Shown here piece by piece: positions 18,950-29,218 of a stretch of DNA of 64,000 nucleotides. Position 1 is the stretch's first letter. Each line of letters starts with the position of its first letter. Origin of the DNA: an uncultured Pseudomonadota bacterium (lineage in GTDB: Bacteria > Pseudomonadota > Gammaproteobacteria > CAJXQU01); contig CAJXQU010000010.1 in assembly GCA_913058255.1 (NCBI GenBank), positions 1-64,000 on the forward strand. Reading direction: 5' to 3'. The notes below the pieces were generated by a model. It did not search any database, was not told the origin of the DNA, and worked only from the letters and a program-made list of their open reading frames with translations. Made by a program: the position numbers and the translations under genes.

Positions 18950-20172
18950 TGCAAACCTTTATTTCTGATCAAGTAAAAAAAACGCCCGAAGGTCGTGAAG
19001 CTGATCGTATTTTACGTAAATGTGTTCACTGTGGCTTTTGTACAGCGACGTGCCCAACATATCAATTGATTGGTGATGAACTTGATGGCCCGCGAGGCCG
19101 TATCTATTTGATTAAAAACCTTATTGAAGGCAATAATGTTAGTGAAGATACACAGCTGCATCTCGATCGCTGTTTAACTTGTCGCTCTTGTGAAACGACG
19201 TGTCCTTCCGGAGTAGAATATGGACATTTGATCGATATTGGACGGCAAGTGAGTGAGGAAAAAATACCGCGTTCGTTTAAAGACAAATCAGTTCGTTACA
19301 TGTTGGGTAAAGTGCTTTCAAATAAAAATATATTTTCTATTCTTTTGAAAGCGGGGCAATTTTTCAAACCCGTATTACCAAGCGCCTTATCTAAAAATAT
19401 CCCACAAAAAGAAAAAGAAAAAATATGGCCGAATTCAAAACATCAACGTAAAATGTTAATTCTTGATGGTTGTGTTCAACCCTCATTAAAACCTTCTATT
19501 AATTCAGCCACCGCACACGTTCTAGATGCGTTAGGTATTTCGATGATTCGTGAAACAGAATCAGGCTGTTGTGGTGCAGTAAACCAGCACCTTTCTCAAA
19601 CCGAAGCAGCAATGCTGTATATCAAAAATAATATTGATGTTTGGTGGCCGCATATTGAGTCGGGTGCAGAAGCGATTGTTATCACTGCGAGCGGTTGTGG
19701 TTCGATGGTTAAGGATTATGGATATCTGTTGAAGGAAGATGTGTCTTATGCTGAAAAAGCTCAACGTGTTTCTGAACTCTGTTTTGATTTGGTTGAGGTG
19801 TTAGAAAAGGAAGATCTCGAACAATTAAATTTGATAAAAAATCATAAAAGAGTCGTCTATCAATCTCCTTGTAGTTTGCAACATGGGCAAAAGCTTAGTG
19901 GACGAGTCGAGGCTCTATTAGCACGACTGGGTTGTGAGTCTAGTAGTGTGAAAGATAGCCATCTTTGCTGCGGTTCGGCTGGAACTTATTCTATATTGCA
20001 GCCAGAGATTTCTGAACAGTTGAGAGATAATAAATTAGAAAACCTAACAATAGATCAGCCTGAGATTATTTTAACGGCCAATATTGGCTGTCAGCAGTTC
20101 TTACAGCAAAAATCTCAGGTTCCCGTCATGCACTGGATCGAGTTGATCGAAAATCGCCTGCAAATTTCGTGA
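18949..20172 (+). CDS. glcF: Glycolate oxidase iron-sulfur subunit GlcF
   Basis: Electron-transfer subunit of glycolate dehydrogenase, 407 residues, the standard length. There are two ferredoxin clusters, CVHCGFCTATCPTY (about 26) and CLTCRSCETTCPSG (about 76), followed by two CCG domains, ESGCCGAVNQH and SHLCCGSAGTYSIL. It is translationally coupled to glcE. Electrons are expected to go to the quinone pool. Confidence 0.94.
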   Translation: MQTFISDQVKKTPEGREADRILRKCVHCGFCTATCPTYQLIGDELDGPRGRIYLIKNLIEGNNVSEDTQLHLDRCLTCRSCETTCPSGVEYGHLIDIGRQVSEEKIPRSFKDKSVRYMLGKVLSNKNIFSILLKAGQFFKPVLPSALSKNIPQKEKEKIWPNSKHQRKMLILDGCVQPSLKPSINSATAHVLDALGISMIRETESGCCGAVNQHLSQTEAAMLYIKNNIDVWWPHIESGAEAIVITASGCGSMVKDYGYLLKEDVSYAEKAQRVSELCFDLVEVLEKEDLEQLNLIKNHKRVVYQSPCSLQHGQKLSGRVEALLARLGCESSSVKDSHLCCGSAGTYSILQPEISEQLRDNKLENLTIDQPEIILTANIGCQQFLQQKSQVPVMHWIELIENRLQIS

Positions 20173-20227
20173 TTTTGTACTATTAGGGTTAGAATAGACC
20201 GTTTTTTCACCGAGAGACTGTTGAAGG

Positions 20228-20728
20228 ATGGTTGTTGAGAAAGCGTTAGTTGGCGTCATTATGGGTTCTAAGTCCGATTGGGATACCATGCGCAATGCCA
20301 CAGAAATGTTAGAGCGGTTGGGTATACCTTATGAAGTTGAGGTGGTTTCTGCTCATCGCACCCCAGATAAATTATTTCAATATGCTGAAAGTGCGGAAGG
20401 TAAAGCACTGGAAATCATTATTGCTGGTGCTGGTGGTGCTGCCCATTTACCCGGAATGGTGGCAGCTAAAACGGTATTGCCCGTCCTCGGCGTGCCAGTA
20501 AAGTCGAAAGCACTCAATGGTATGGACTCACTTCTTTCCATTGCACAAATGCCGGCAGGAATCCCTGTAGGGACGCTTGCGATTGGTAATTCAGGTGCCA
20601 CTAATGCAGCTTTGCTTGCGGCAGCAATGTTGGGTAATAAGTACCCCGAGATTCGGAAAGCACTGACTACGTTCCGTTCAGAACAAACAGAAACAGTGAT
20701 TAATAATCCCGATCCAAGAGAAGAGTAA
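20228..20728 (+). CDS. purE: 5-(carboxyamino)imidazole ribonucleotide mutase PurE
   Basis: Converts N5-CAIR to CAIR in purine synthesis. The 166 residues fit class I PurE. The active-site motifs [23 protein letters not shown] and [14 protein letters not shown] are all present. The stop overlaps the purK ATG by one base, forming a purEK operon. Confidence 0.96.
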   Translation: MVVEKALVGVIMGSKSDWDTMRNATEMLERLGIPYEVEVVSAHRTPDKLFQYAESAEGKALEIIIAGAGGAAHLPGMVAAKTVLPVLGVPVKSKALNGMDSLLSIAQMPAGIPVGTLAIGNSGATNAALLAAAMLGNKYPEIRKALTTFRSEQTETVINNPDPREE

Positions 20729-21807
20729 TGAAAGTAGGAATTGTCGGCGGCGGTCAGCTAGCGAGAATGCTCGCTATTGCTGGTTATCCATTAGGTCTAG
20801 ATTTTGTAATATTGGAGCCAGCCGAAGACGCATGTTCTTCCCATTTGGGAGAACACCTTTGCGCCAATTATGATGATGAAACAGCCCTTGCAGAGCTTGC
20901 CGAAAAAGTGGATGTTATCACCTACGAATTCGAAAATGTTCCTGTATCAGCCATTGAATTTTTAGATGGAAAATGTCCAGTTTATCCCCCCGCCCAAGCT
21001 CTGGCATGTGCACGTGATCGTCTGAATGAAAAGACGATGTTTCGTGAGCTGGGTATCGGCACAGCCGATTTTGCGAATATTGAGAGCCTAGACGATCTAA
21101 AACAAGCCGTTGTACAAATTGGATTACCCGCCTTATTAAAAACCAGAACGATGGGCTATGACGGCAAAGGTCAGCAAATGCTGCGAGAAGATACTGATCT
21201 TGACGCTGTCTGGAAAGAATTTAATGGGGTGCCGACGATATTAGAATCACTGGTGCTTTTTGATCGAGAAATATCGATTATCGCCGTTAAAAATGTCTCC
21301 GGAGAAATGGCGTTTTACCCTATATCAGAGAATCACCATGAAGAAGGTATTTTGCGGCTCTCAACAAGTCAGGTGGATGATCCTGTTCAAAGCCAAGCAG
21401 AAGATTACGCTCGAAAAGTATTAGAAAAGCTCGATTATGTTGGCGTAATTGCCATTGAGTTGTTTCAGGTAGGTGATCAATTATTAGCGAATGAAATGGC
21501 ACCTCGAGTGCATAACTCAGGTCATTGGAGTATTGAAGGTTCAGTCTGTGGTCAGTTTGAAAACCATATGCGAGCAGTGGTAGATCTCCCTTTGGGGTCA
21601 ACGGAAAATTTGGGTTATTCAACGATGATAAATCTTATAGGAGACTTGCCTGAGAGTATGGAAGTTCTATCTATTCCCGGAGTGCATCTACACCTTTACG
21701 GTAAGTCGGCACGGCCAGGCAGAAAGGTTGGACATATTACCGTTTGTGAAGATAGTGCAGAAAAGACACAGAAAATTTTAGATCAGGTTCAAGTAAGGCT
21801 TACTTAA
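20728..21807 (+). CDS. purK: 5-(carboxyamino)imidazole ribonucleotide synthase PurK
   Basis: ATP-grasp enzyme making N5-CAIR from AIR, ATP and bicarbonate. The 359 residues are usual. N-terminal GIVGGGQLARMLAIAGYPLG, ATP-grasp segments LKTRTMGYDGKGQQ and ILESLVLFDREISII, and the NEMAPRVHNSGHW signature near 255. Coupled to purE. Confidence 0.95.
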   Translation: MKVGIVGGGQLARMLAIAGYPLGLDFVILEPAEDACSSHLGEHLCANYDDETALAELAEKVDVITYEFENVPVSAIEFLDGKCPVYPPAQALACARDRLNEKTMFRELGIGTADFANIESLDDLKQAVVQIGLPALLKTRTMGYDGKGQQMLREDTDLDAVWKEFNGVPTILESLVLFDREISIIAVKNVSGEMAFYPISENHHEEGILRLSTSQVDDPVQSQAEDYARKVLEKLDYVGVIAIELFQVGDQLLANEMAPRVHNSGHWSIEGSVCGQFENHMRAVVDLPLGSTENLGYSTMINLIGDLPESMEVLSIPGVHLHLYGKSARPGRKVGHITVCEDSAEKTQKILDQVQVRLT

Positions 21808-21958
21808 GTAAACTCACATATTTTTATTTAATTGAGGTGTTTTTTCGGTAGTTCTTATAACTTTTTCCACAACGTTTGCTAAGACTCACTCGTGAAAGTA
21901 GTAGAATGAAACGGATTTAAATCTGACTTTTTCGACAACTAAAGGAAAGGGTAAATTG

Positions 21959-22699
21959 CTAAACTACGCTATAGGTTAGCGCGACAGGACTTCCAATATC
22001 AAGTATATCAACAAAAATTGGATATTCATTTTGAAAGAGAATGTCTGAGCTCAAATCGTGTTCACAGATGATCGTTATTTGTTGATATTCCACATCAATG
22101 TCACAAACCGAAACAGCATCAAAATTAAAATATTCTCTGACGCTACCGTAGGCGGCTTTAAAAAAACTTTCTTTTGCAGAGAATATAAGTGTGAAAATTT
22201 GATTTCTACTCAAACCTGTTGAATGAGCTTCATAGATGAGACGGTCAGTTGTGGTCAATACGGAAGGACTTAGCAAGTCTAAATCTGTATCACTGATAAT
22301 TTCTTGCACATCTAAGCCAATGCCATTGCTGATAAAGTTACCATCGTTCATTGCTGTTGCTACGGAGAAACCTTCTGCATGAGATATACTTCCCAGAGTA
22401 TTTTGAGGCCAGAGTGGTTCACGGTGATGACCTGATGGAATGGGAATGTCGGGTTTAGGCGAGCCTATTGAATGGAGGGCTTCTCTAGCCGCTAAACGCC
22501 CAGCTAAATATTGAGCTTTTCGTTTGTTTGACCAGAGTTTTGATTGTAGAGGCTGGTGAATCTGAAAGTATGGGTAGAGTTCATCGGAATAAGAGTCAAG
22601 ATCATACCGAGTCAGCTGAACGGTTGGTGAAAAAAGATCATTCAACTCTAACTGTTCTTGTTGGATGAAAAAATCAGATAAGGTATGGTTTGCAGTCAT
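21959..22699 (-). CDS. 4'-phosphopantetheinyl transferase, EntD/Sfp type
   Basis: Transfers phosphopantetheine from CoA to a carrier-protein serine. 246 residues. Signature motifs: LGSISHAEGFSVAT, then GIGLDVQEI, and the FSAKESFFKAAY motif near 170. It is the last gene of a four-gene minus-strand operon; one base separates it from the hydrolase before it. The obvious client is the carrier domain of the adenylation protein in the same operon. Confidence 0.9.
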   Translation of the reverse strand: MTANHTLSDFFIQQEQLELNDLFSPTVQLTRYDLDSYSDELYPYFQIHQPLQSKLWSNKRKAQYLAGRLAAREALHSIGSPKPDIPIPSGHHREPLWPQNTLGSISHAEGFSVATAMNDGNFISNGIGLDVQEIISDTDLDLLSPSVLTTTDRLIYEAHSTGLSRNQIFTLIFSAKESFFKAAYGSVREYFNFDAVSVCDIDVEYQQITIICEHDLSSDILFQNEYPIFVDILDIGSPVALTYSVV

Positions 22700-22700
22700 G

Positions 22701-23546
22701 CTAAATTGAGCGACAGCCCACTATCATAAGTTTACTTTTTTCTGTTACGTGCTCGACTAATTCTTGTCTGTCTTCACACAGAAGAACGACATGATCCATA
22801 TGCGGGAAGAATGTTGTAGATTCAGTTTTCCCCCAGTTTACTTCTGGCAGCATGTCATAAAACTGCTGTTCGTAATTGTAGTAATCAGTACCACCAGTAT
22901 AGATAAAGTGCATCTGAATGCCTTGATCAACAAGCTGCTGAAATTCAATTGTCGCTAAATCGGATGTTGCTGGGAATTCTCGCACATCGCCTCCAGATGC
23001 TAATGACGCCGGAGCAGGTTGAGTGCTAGTTAAATGGCGAAATTTATTAAGCCACTTATCCCATCGCATTAGCAATTTCAGATAACGATGAAGTTTTTTT
23101 ATCTTGAATTTTCGGGTTTTATAAGCAACGCCATCTAGAGCGATTATGCCTTTGACGCGCGGATCTTTGAGGGCTGTTTGAAAGCTGTCATCAGCACCAC
23201 TACAAAGACCAAATAATATGAATTTATCAATGTCATGCTTAGCCGATAAGTAGTCCATTGCTTCTATAATCTCTTCAGCTGCTCTATCGATTGAGCGGCC
23301 AGAGACACCGACACCAAGACTTTCACCGATACCTGATAGGTCGAATCGTAAAGAAGGAATGCTTTCAGTTGCTAATTTATTAGCAATGTCAACATACATA
23401 CGAAAGGGGCCAACGCTATTTAACATACCAGCAGTCACCAAAATCACCGCAACACTTTGTGGCTGAGATTGTTGATCTTTATCAATGGGGATATTTGTAA
23501 TACCTAATAAGTGGTCATATTTTCCGAAGACGATAGCTTGATCCAT
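22701..23546 (-). CDS. Alpha/beta hydrolase with Cys nucleophile elbow
   Basis: Single-domain alpha/beta hydrolase of 281 residues. The oxyanion region is VILVTAGMLNSVGPFR, followed by LRFDLSGIGESLG, a typical strand-turn. The nucleophile elbow reads GLCSGAD, so the nucleophile position is Cys, not Ser, as in exosortase A-associated hydrolase 1 proteins, which this resembles in overall pattern. Its ATG overlaps the stop of the adenylation gene (TAATG). It may release or trim the carrier-bound product; the substrate is unknown. Confidence 0.75.
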   Translation of the reverse strand: MDQAIVFGKYDHLLGITNIPIDKDQQSQPQSVAVILVTAGMLNSVGPFRMYVDIANKLATESIPSLRFDLSGIGESLGVGVSGRSIDRAAEEIIEAMDYLSAKHDIDKFILFGLCSGADDSFQTALKDPRVKGIIALDGVAYKTRKFKIKKLHRYLKLLMRWDKWLNKFRHLTSTQPAPASLASGGDVREFPATSDLATIEFQQLVDQGIQMHFIYTGGTDYYNYEQQFYDMLPEVNWGKTESTTFFPHMDHVVLLCEDRQELVEHVTEKSKLMIVGCRSI

Positions 23547-26224
23547 TAGCCTATATCCTCATTTAATACGGACAACATAACTTGATAAGCTTGAGGGGAA
23601 GAAAATGCGCTTTCCGTATATTTTTCACTATGCCAATAGATCGCATCTGAGGTTGCTTTATGTTCCCAGTCAGAAAATATATTTTTACAATCTAATTCGT
23701 AATCTGCATAATCTTCACTAGTGATTATAATCTGATTTTTACCGGATTTACTTTGAGTAGATAAAATCTCAAGTTGTTCAAAATTTGTTCTTTTGTTACC
23801 ACTCATGGCATGACCAAATAGCTGATCAATTTTTGATGCTTTACGGCTCTTTATAAAGCGACCAATTCCAGAGGTAGCTTTATCATGGAATGTTTTTAAT
23901 AACTGTAAATAGTTAGAACCATTAATAACCGGATCCCAAAGAATTTGATTTTCTACATCATTAACATCAGCTGTTACTACTAGAGGTGCACCTAAGCGAA
24001 CAGCAATAATCGAAAGTGTTTGACACTGGCTTTTTTGGCGTAAATAAGCGGCCGCAGATCTAACATCTTTTTGCAGCTGCTCAGTACTAATATCGCTACT
24101 TTCACCAGACGAGTTTCCGCATCCATGATAATCAAAACGGAAAGCATCAAAGCCTTGACCACTCAATTGCATGGCAAATTGTTGAAGGTTACGGAATGCT
24201 CTGGCCGACTCGTGTCCTAGTGAATTGCACATCAAAACTGCATGAGATCTTGGTGCCTGACGTGGTCGATAATGAACACCATAAAGATTGTACGTACCAC
24301 TTTTGAAAAAGTTAGGCTCGACGATAGGCAGCCTGTCTCTTAGTGCCTGACTATCATCAACTTCAGAACCTTCTATTTCTACATCCAACAGTTGGGCTAT
24401 ATGTCTTGCTTGCGATGCAATGGATGGATTAGCAAAAAAGTCACGAACGGGTAGTTCTATTTTTAGTTCAGTGATAACCCGAGCAACGACACCAACAGCG
24501 AGTAATGAGCTGCCTCCAAGTGCAAAGAAATCATCGTAGATCCCAACTTCGGGAAGTTGTAAAACCTCTTTCCACATACGGGCTAGTTTTTCTTCAATTT
24601 CATTCCGTGGCGAGACATGATCTGAGGCTCTGGGCACTTCACTTTTTAAGGGATTGGGTAATGCTTTACGATCAATTTTTCCATTAGTTGTTTTAGGAAA
24701 ATTACTTAATAAAATGTAACGTGCTGGTACCATATAGCCAGGTAATTTTTTTTGTAAAAAATTTGAAATTTCGTTAGCACTGATATCATTGTTTGCTCGG
24801 GCTACATACGCGATCAAAGACTTCTTACCATCTACCTCATCATGAATGATAAGTGATTCCAACACCTGCTCATGTTGGTTGATAGCAACTTCTATTTCTC
24901 CAGGTTCAATACGATAGGAACCTAGCTTTATTTGATGATCAATACGTCCAGCAAATTCAATATCATCATTTTCTAGCCAGCGAGCCAAGTCGCCAGTTTT
25001 GTACATTCGTTCAGTTTTACCATCACGTAATATTTCAATAAAAGCTTCTGAGTTAAGATCGGGTCGGTTTAAATAACCACGCGCTAATGCTGGGCCGCCG
25101 ATCAACAGTTGACCGGTTTCACCTTTAGCAAGGTCATTATAATTTTCATCTACAATCGCTGCTGTATAACGTTTTAGCGGCTTGCCGATCGGCATATCAT
25201 CGCCTGCAAAGTTCGCATCTGGAATAAATACTGATGCACTTACGGTAGCCTCTGTTGGGCCATAAGCATTACACCAAAGAATGTCATGCTGGCAGCGTTT
25301 TTTCCAACGCTGATAATGCTCAGTTGAAACTTTCTCACCGGTCACGATCATTAAACGCAATGATCGTGGAATGTGATCATTTGAAGCAACCATCAGATCA
25401 ATCCATTCATGCCAATAAGCCGTTGCAATATGTACCGCAGTAACTTTAAATGTATTGATTATTGTAGACAGTTCATTGAGGCTATCGGATCGCATAGGTG
25501 GCCGTATAACAATACAGCTACCCGTTAATAAGGGTGGAAAAATTTCTTCGATGGCGATATCAAAATTGATCGTGGAAAATTGCAAAGTTCGGTCACATTC
25601 TTGAACCTTATACATTTCAATGTCTGCATAGCAGTAGGTCGCTAAGGCTGCGTGTTCTATCTGTACACCTTTTGGTTTTCCTGTGCTGCCAGAGGTATAC
25701 ATAATGTAGGCTAGATCGGATGGCTGGATCTGAATTTTTTGATCTAGATAGGATGTTTGGCCAGTTTCAGGTTCAAAACAATTGATCCAATTAATAGTCT
25801 GTTTTGATGCTGGTGGTAGTTGCTGAATGAGATCTGCCTGATGGTTCGGTTGTGCAATAACCGTTTTTATTTCAGCATCATCAATCATATAACTAATACG
25901 ATCAGCTGGGTATTCTGGATCTAGCGGCACAAATGCTGCGCCAGCCTTAAGAACACCTAACATCGCGGCGATAGCCTCGGGAGACTTATCGACACATATT
26001 CCTATATTTTTATTGCTCGTTATATCATTCGATCGCTGATGAGTGACGACCGCACGTTTGAATTGATCTGATAACTTATCTAGTTCTGCATAGGTACACT
26101 GACGATCTCCAAAGACAATGGCAAGGTTATCTGGTGTTTTTGCTAATTGCCGAGAGAATAAAATTGGAAATGCGATCAGATCTTCTTGTAAAAGATCTGT
26201 AATCGCTACTTGTGAGCTGCTCAT
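23546..26224 (-). CDS. Adenylation-carrier protein with C-terminal hydrolase-like domain (NRPS-like)
   Basis: About 892 residues. An NRPS-type adenylation domain at roughly 1-510 (AYIMYTSGSTGKPKGVQ, NAYGPTEATVSASVF, YKTGDLARW, NGKIDRKALP), then a carrier domain (DDFFALGGSSLLAVGV, Ppant Ser), then a ~250-residue alpha/beta-hydrolase-like domain (FRFDYHGCGNSSG) whose elbow is AVRLGA, with Arg where Ser is expected. No condensation or thioesterase domain. A by-eye specificity code is D-I-E-H-I-T-A-V-S, not one I can assign. The start MSSSQVA follows the aminotransferase stop by 7 nt; the longer track start lies inside that gene. It probably activates and holds an amino acid. Confidence 0.82.
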   Translation of the reverse strand: MSSSQVAITDLLQEDLIAFPILFSRQLAKTPDNLAIVFGDRQCTYAELDKLSDQFKRAVVTHQRSNDITSNKNIGICVDKSPEAIAAMLGVLKAGAAFVPLDPEYPADRISYMIDDAEIKTVIAQPNHQADLIQQLPPASKQTINWINCFEPETGQTSYLDQKIQIQPSDLAYIMYTSGSTGKPKGVQIEHAALATYCYADIEMYKVQECDRTLQFSTINFDIAIEEIFPPLLTGSCIVIRPPMRSDSLNELSTIINTFKVTAVHIATAYWHEWIDLMVASNDHIPRSLRLMIVTGEKVSTEHYQRWKKRCQHDILWCNAYGPTEATVSASVFIPDANFAGDDMPIGKPLKRYTAAIVDENYNDLAKGETGQLLIGGPALARGYLNRPDLNSEAFIEILRDGKTERMYKTGDLARWLENDDIEFAGRIDHQIKLGSYRIEPGEIEVAINQHEQVLESLIIHDEVDGKKSLIAYVARANNDISANEISNFLQKKLPGYMVPARYILLSNFPKTTNGKIDRKALPNPLKSEVPRASDHVSPRNEIEEKLARMWKEVLQLPEVGIYDDFFALGGSSLLAVGVVARVITELKIELPVRDFFANPSIASQARHIAQLLDVEIEGSEVDDSQALRDRLPIVEPNFFKSGTYNLYGVHYRPRQAPRSHAVLMCNSLGHESARAFRNLQQFAMQLSGQGFDAFRFDYHGCGNSSGESSDISTEQLQKDVRSAAAYLRQKSQCQTLSIIAVRLGAPLVVTADVNDVENQILWDPVINGSNYLQLLKTFHDKATSGIGRFIKSRKASKIDQLFGHAMSGNKRTNFEQLEILSTQSKSGKNQIIITSEDYADYELDCKNIFSDWEHKATSDAIYWHSEKYTESAFSSPQAYQVMLSVLNEDIG

Positions 26225-26231
26225 ATTTTTT

Positions 26232-27554
26232 TTAAAAAATGACCTTATTAATTGATGCTTCGAGAATATCCAAACCTTTTTCAAGGGTTGGTATATCTAT
26301 CGTCAAAGCGGCAAGAATCTTGATCACTTCATCATCTGCACCAGAGGCTTCAATCAATAGGCCTGATGCAAATGCTTCTTGAATGATTGTTTTGGCGGTA
26401 GTGCCTTTCAAGGTGACTAATCCCCAAATCATGCCTTTACCACGACAGCTAAAACCTCTTTTTTCATATTCCGTAGAAATTTTCTTTAACCTTTTTTCGA
26501 TAATCTCTGCGCGCTCTGCGATGTCACTTTCAAAGTCGTTCGTCCAGTGTTGTAGTACAGCTTTTGCTGCGACGAAGGCTAGGTTATTACCTCGGAAGGT
26601 GCCTGTGTGCTCTCCAGGCTTCCATGCATCGCTGTCGGGTTTGATCAGATTGATAGAGAAAGGTAAACCTCCCCCTAGAGATTTAGATAGGCATACAACA
26701 TCTGGTGAAATGCCTGAATGTTCAAAGCTAAAGAACTTACCGGTACGGCCATTACCCACTTGGATATCATCAATGATTAACAATATATCGTGTTTCTTGC
26801 AGATCTGTTCAACGCGTTGTAGCCATTTATTGCTCGCTACGTTGATACCACCTTCACCTTGAATAGTTTCAAGAATAATCGCTGCAGGAACAGGGGTACC
26901 GCTACTCGGATCACTTAGGACTTTTTCAAGGTATTCACTTGTATCAACATCACCCATATAACCATCGAAGGGTAGGTGAGAGACATTGCTACGTGAACCG
27001 TAGAATTCGTTGTGATAATAGCTATTACCTGTCAAAGCTAACGAACCTAAAGTATGTCCGTGATAGGCATGTGTGAAGGCTATCACGTGCGAGCGTTGTT
27101 TGATCTTACGCGCCAGTTTAATTGCGGCTTCAACCGCATTGGTTCCTGTTGGCCCTGTGAATTGGATTTTATAATCCATATGCCGAGGCTTGAGAATTAG
27201 GTTTTCAAAGGCTTGGATAAACTCCACCTTTGCTTTAGTGGCGGTGTCCAAAGAATGTTGGATACCATCACTTTGGATGTATTCGACTAATGCTTGATTG
27301 GCTGAAACATTATTGTGACCATAATTTAATGTGCCAGCACCGCAAAAGAAATCTATATATTCTTTACCAGAAGTATCGGTAAGAATGGAGCCTTGGGCTT
27401 TATCAAAAACGGTAGGGAAAAGTCGAACATAACCTCGTACTTCGGACTCAACTCGAGCAATCGTGTCTTCAAGATCATTATTTTGTGAAGATGTCTGTTG
27501 CTGTTCTTTTAATACGGTTGTATTAGTGTTGTTACTTAACTCTGTAACGTCCAT
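26232..27554 (-). CDS. Class III PLP aminotransferase, diaminobutyrate--2-oxoglutarate (EctB) type
   Basis: 440 residues, first gene of the operon. EctB-type features: FFCGAGTLNYGHNN, IQFTGPTGTNAVEAAIKLARK, HAYHGHTLGSLALTGN, IIDDIQVGNGRTGKFFSFE, and the PLP lysine in CLSKSLGGGLPFSI. The family makes L-2,4-diaminobutyrate from aspartate semialdehyde. ectA and ectC are not adjacent, so diaminobutyrate here more likely feeds the adenylation protein than ectoine; that is inference. It has an N-terminal extension of about 30 residues rich in Q, N and T. Confidence 0.85.
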   Translation of the reverse strand: MDVTELSNNTNTTVLKEQQQTSSQNNDLEDTIARVESEVRGYVRLFPTVFDKAQGSILTDTSGKEYIDFFCGAGTLNYGHNNVSANQALVEYIQSDGIQHSLDTATKAKVEFIQAFENLILKPRHMDYKIQFTGPTGTNAVEAAIKLARKIKQRSHVIAFTHAYHGHTLGSLALTGNSYYHNEFYGSRSNVSHLPFDGYMGDVDTSEYLEKVLSDPSSGTPVPAAIILETIQGEGGINVASNKWLQRVEQICKKHDILLIIDDIQVGNGRTGKFFSFEHSGISPDVVCLSKSLGGGLPFSINLIKPDSDAWKPGEHTGTFRGNNLAFVAAKAVLQHWTNDFESDIAERAEIIEKRLKKISTEYEKRGFSCRGKGMIWGLVTLKGTTAKTIIQEAFASGLLIEASGADDEVIKILAALTIDIPTLEKGLDILEASINKVIF

Positions 27555-27802
27555 GTCGTCCTTCTCCTATTGCGAGACTATTTACATCCTGTAAATATGA
27601 TAGTTTTCTGTGTAACGGTGATGTTTTCACTTATATAGTCACGGTAGCATAATTGGTACTGACTTATACGCATAAGCAAGGCGTAAGAAACCATTTTTAA
27701 CTTAAAGTAACTATCTATAACAAATATATTGTGGAGAAAGTATCGGCAGACGCGCTTATAACTAAAGCGCGCCATGACACGAAACGTGTGAAGGAAGAGA
27801 AG

Positions 27803-29218
27803 TTAGTTTTTACTTAGATCTTTTGCACCCCAATGCGGAAAGTGTTTGCAGACGAAGGCATTCAGGTCACGTTCTAATTCAGAAGTAGTGTTGATAACTG
27901 GCATTTCCATTGAGTCTAAGACCTGCTCAATCATACCTGCTGCAATGGTGATATTCGTCAAACGATCAATGATGATGAAAGCACCTGTAGCTCGATTCTT
28001 TTGATAAGGATCAACCAAAACTTCTTGCTCAAGCTGTAAATTGACAATCGCAATATCGTTCAACTCCATACGATCAACAGAGATTTTCTCAAGCGTATTG
28101 ACATCAATTCGATAATCAATCGAGCTAATATTACCGGGAGTGACCTTGCTGGAGAATTTAAACAGATATTGTTTATTGGTTGATAAAGCCGCTTCCGACA
28201 TCCATACCAAATGAACTTTCATCTTATTAGAAAAACTTACATCGGCACTGGCATGCACCATCACATCACCACGGCTGATATCGATCTCACTGTCTAGCGT
28301 CAATGTCACAGCTTGTCCGGCAAAAGCATTCTGCAGATCGCCATCATACGTGACGATAGATTTAACCTGACTAGTTTTGTCAGAAGGCAATACACGGATC
28401 TTGTCGCCGAGCTTCACTTCGCCCGAAGCGACAGTACCGCAAAAACCCCGAAAGTCTAGGTTAGGGCGATTGACATACTGCACAGGGAAGCGGAAATCTG
28501 TGATATTTTTATCATGCACAATCTCAGCAGTTTCTAAAATTTCTAACAACGTTTTACCGGTGTACCAAGACGTGTGCTTGCTCTTGTTTACAACATTGTC
28601 ACCATTTAATGCAGACATAGGTACAAAGCTGAGATCTTGATCATTTAAAGATTTTGTAAACATCAAAAAATCTTTTTTGATCGACTCAAACGTTTGCTCA
28701 CTAAACTCCATCAGATCCATCTTATTGATCGCAACAACGACATGTTTAATGCCGAGCAGTGAAGCAATATAAGCATGTCGGCGAGTTTGTGTGACAACAC
28801 CGTAACGCGCATCGATCAGAATAATCGCCATGTCACAGGTTGATGCTCCCGTTGCCATGTTTCGCGTGTATTGCTCGTGTCCAGGGGTGTCAGCGATGAT
28901 GAATTTGCGCCTTTCAGTCGAGAAGTAACGATAAGCAACATCAATCGTAATACCTTGTTCACGTTCGGCCTGCAGGCCATCGACTAATAAAGCCAAATCA
29001 AGTTTTTCGCCAGTTGTACCATGCTTGCTGGTGTCTGCTTGAACAGCTGCTAGCTGATCTTCATAGATCATTTTTGAATCATAAAGCAGACGACCGATCA
29101 GTGTTGATTTACCATCATCGACACTGCCGCAGGTTAAAAAGCGCAGCAGTTCTTTTTGCTCATGTTGAGCAAGATAGGCGTTAATATCCTTTTCAATAAG
29201 TTCAGATTGATGCGACAT
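27803..29218 (-). CDS. cysN: Sulfate adenylyltransferase large subunit CysN
   Basis: GTPase subunit of ATP sulfurylase. 471 residues, so no fused CysC kinase domain. EF-Tu-like G motifs: CGSVDDGKSTLIGRLLYD, ADTPGHEQYTRNMATGAS and AINKMDLMEF. It starts directly after the cysD stop (TAAATG). Works with CysD in assimilatory sulfate activation to APS. Confidence 0.96.
   Translation of the reverse strand: MSHQSELIEKDINAYLAQHEQKELLRFLTCGSVDDGKSTLIGRLLYDSKMIYEDQLAAVQADTSKHGTTGEKLDLALLVDGLQAEREQGITIDVAYRYFSTERRKFIIADTPGHEQYTRNMATGASTCDMAIILIDARYGVVTQTRRHAYIASLLGIKHVVVAINKMDLMEFSEQTFESIKKDFLMFTKSLNDQDLSFVPMSALNGDNVVNKSKHTSWYTGKTLLEILETAEIVHDKNITDFRFPVQYVNRPNLDFRGFCGTVASGEVKLGDKIRVLPSDKTSQVKSIVTYDGDLQNAFAGQAVTLTLDSEIDISRGDVMVHASADVSFSNKMKVHLVWMSEAALSTNKQYLFKFSSKVTPGNISSIDYRIDVNTLEKISVDRMELNDIAIVNLQLEQEVLVDPYQKNRATGAFIIIDRLTNITIAAGMIEQVLDSMEMPVINTTSELERDLNAFVCKHFPHWGAKDLSKN

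Noticed and set aside
26224-26284. Longer N-terminus of the adenylation protein (MKKVWIFSKHQL)
   Set aside because: It overlaps the aminotransferase coding end and has no family support; the ATG at 26224 is preferred.
27578-27775. 65 aa minus-strand ORF upstream of the aminotransferase
   Set aside because: Lies in the AT-rich leader, no ribosome site, no recognisable domain.
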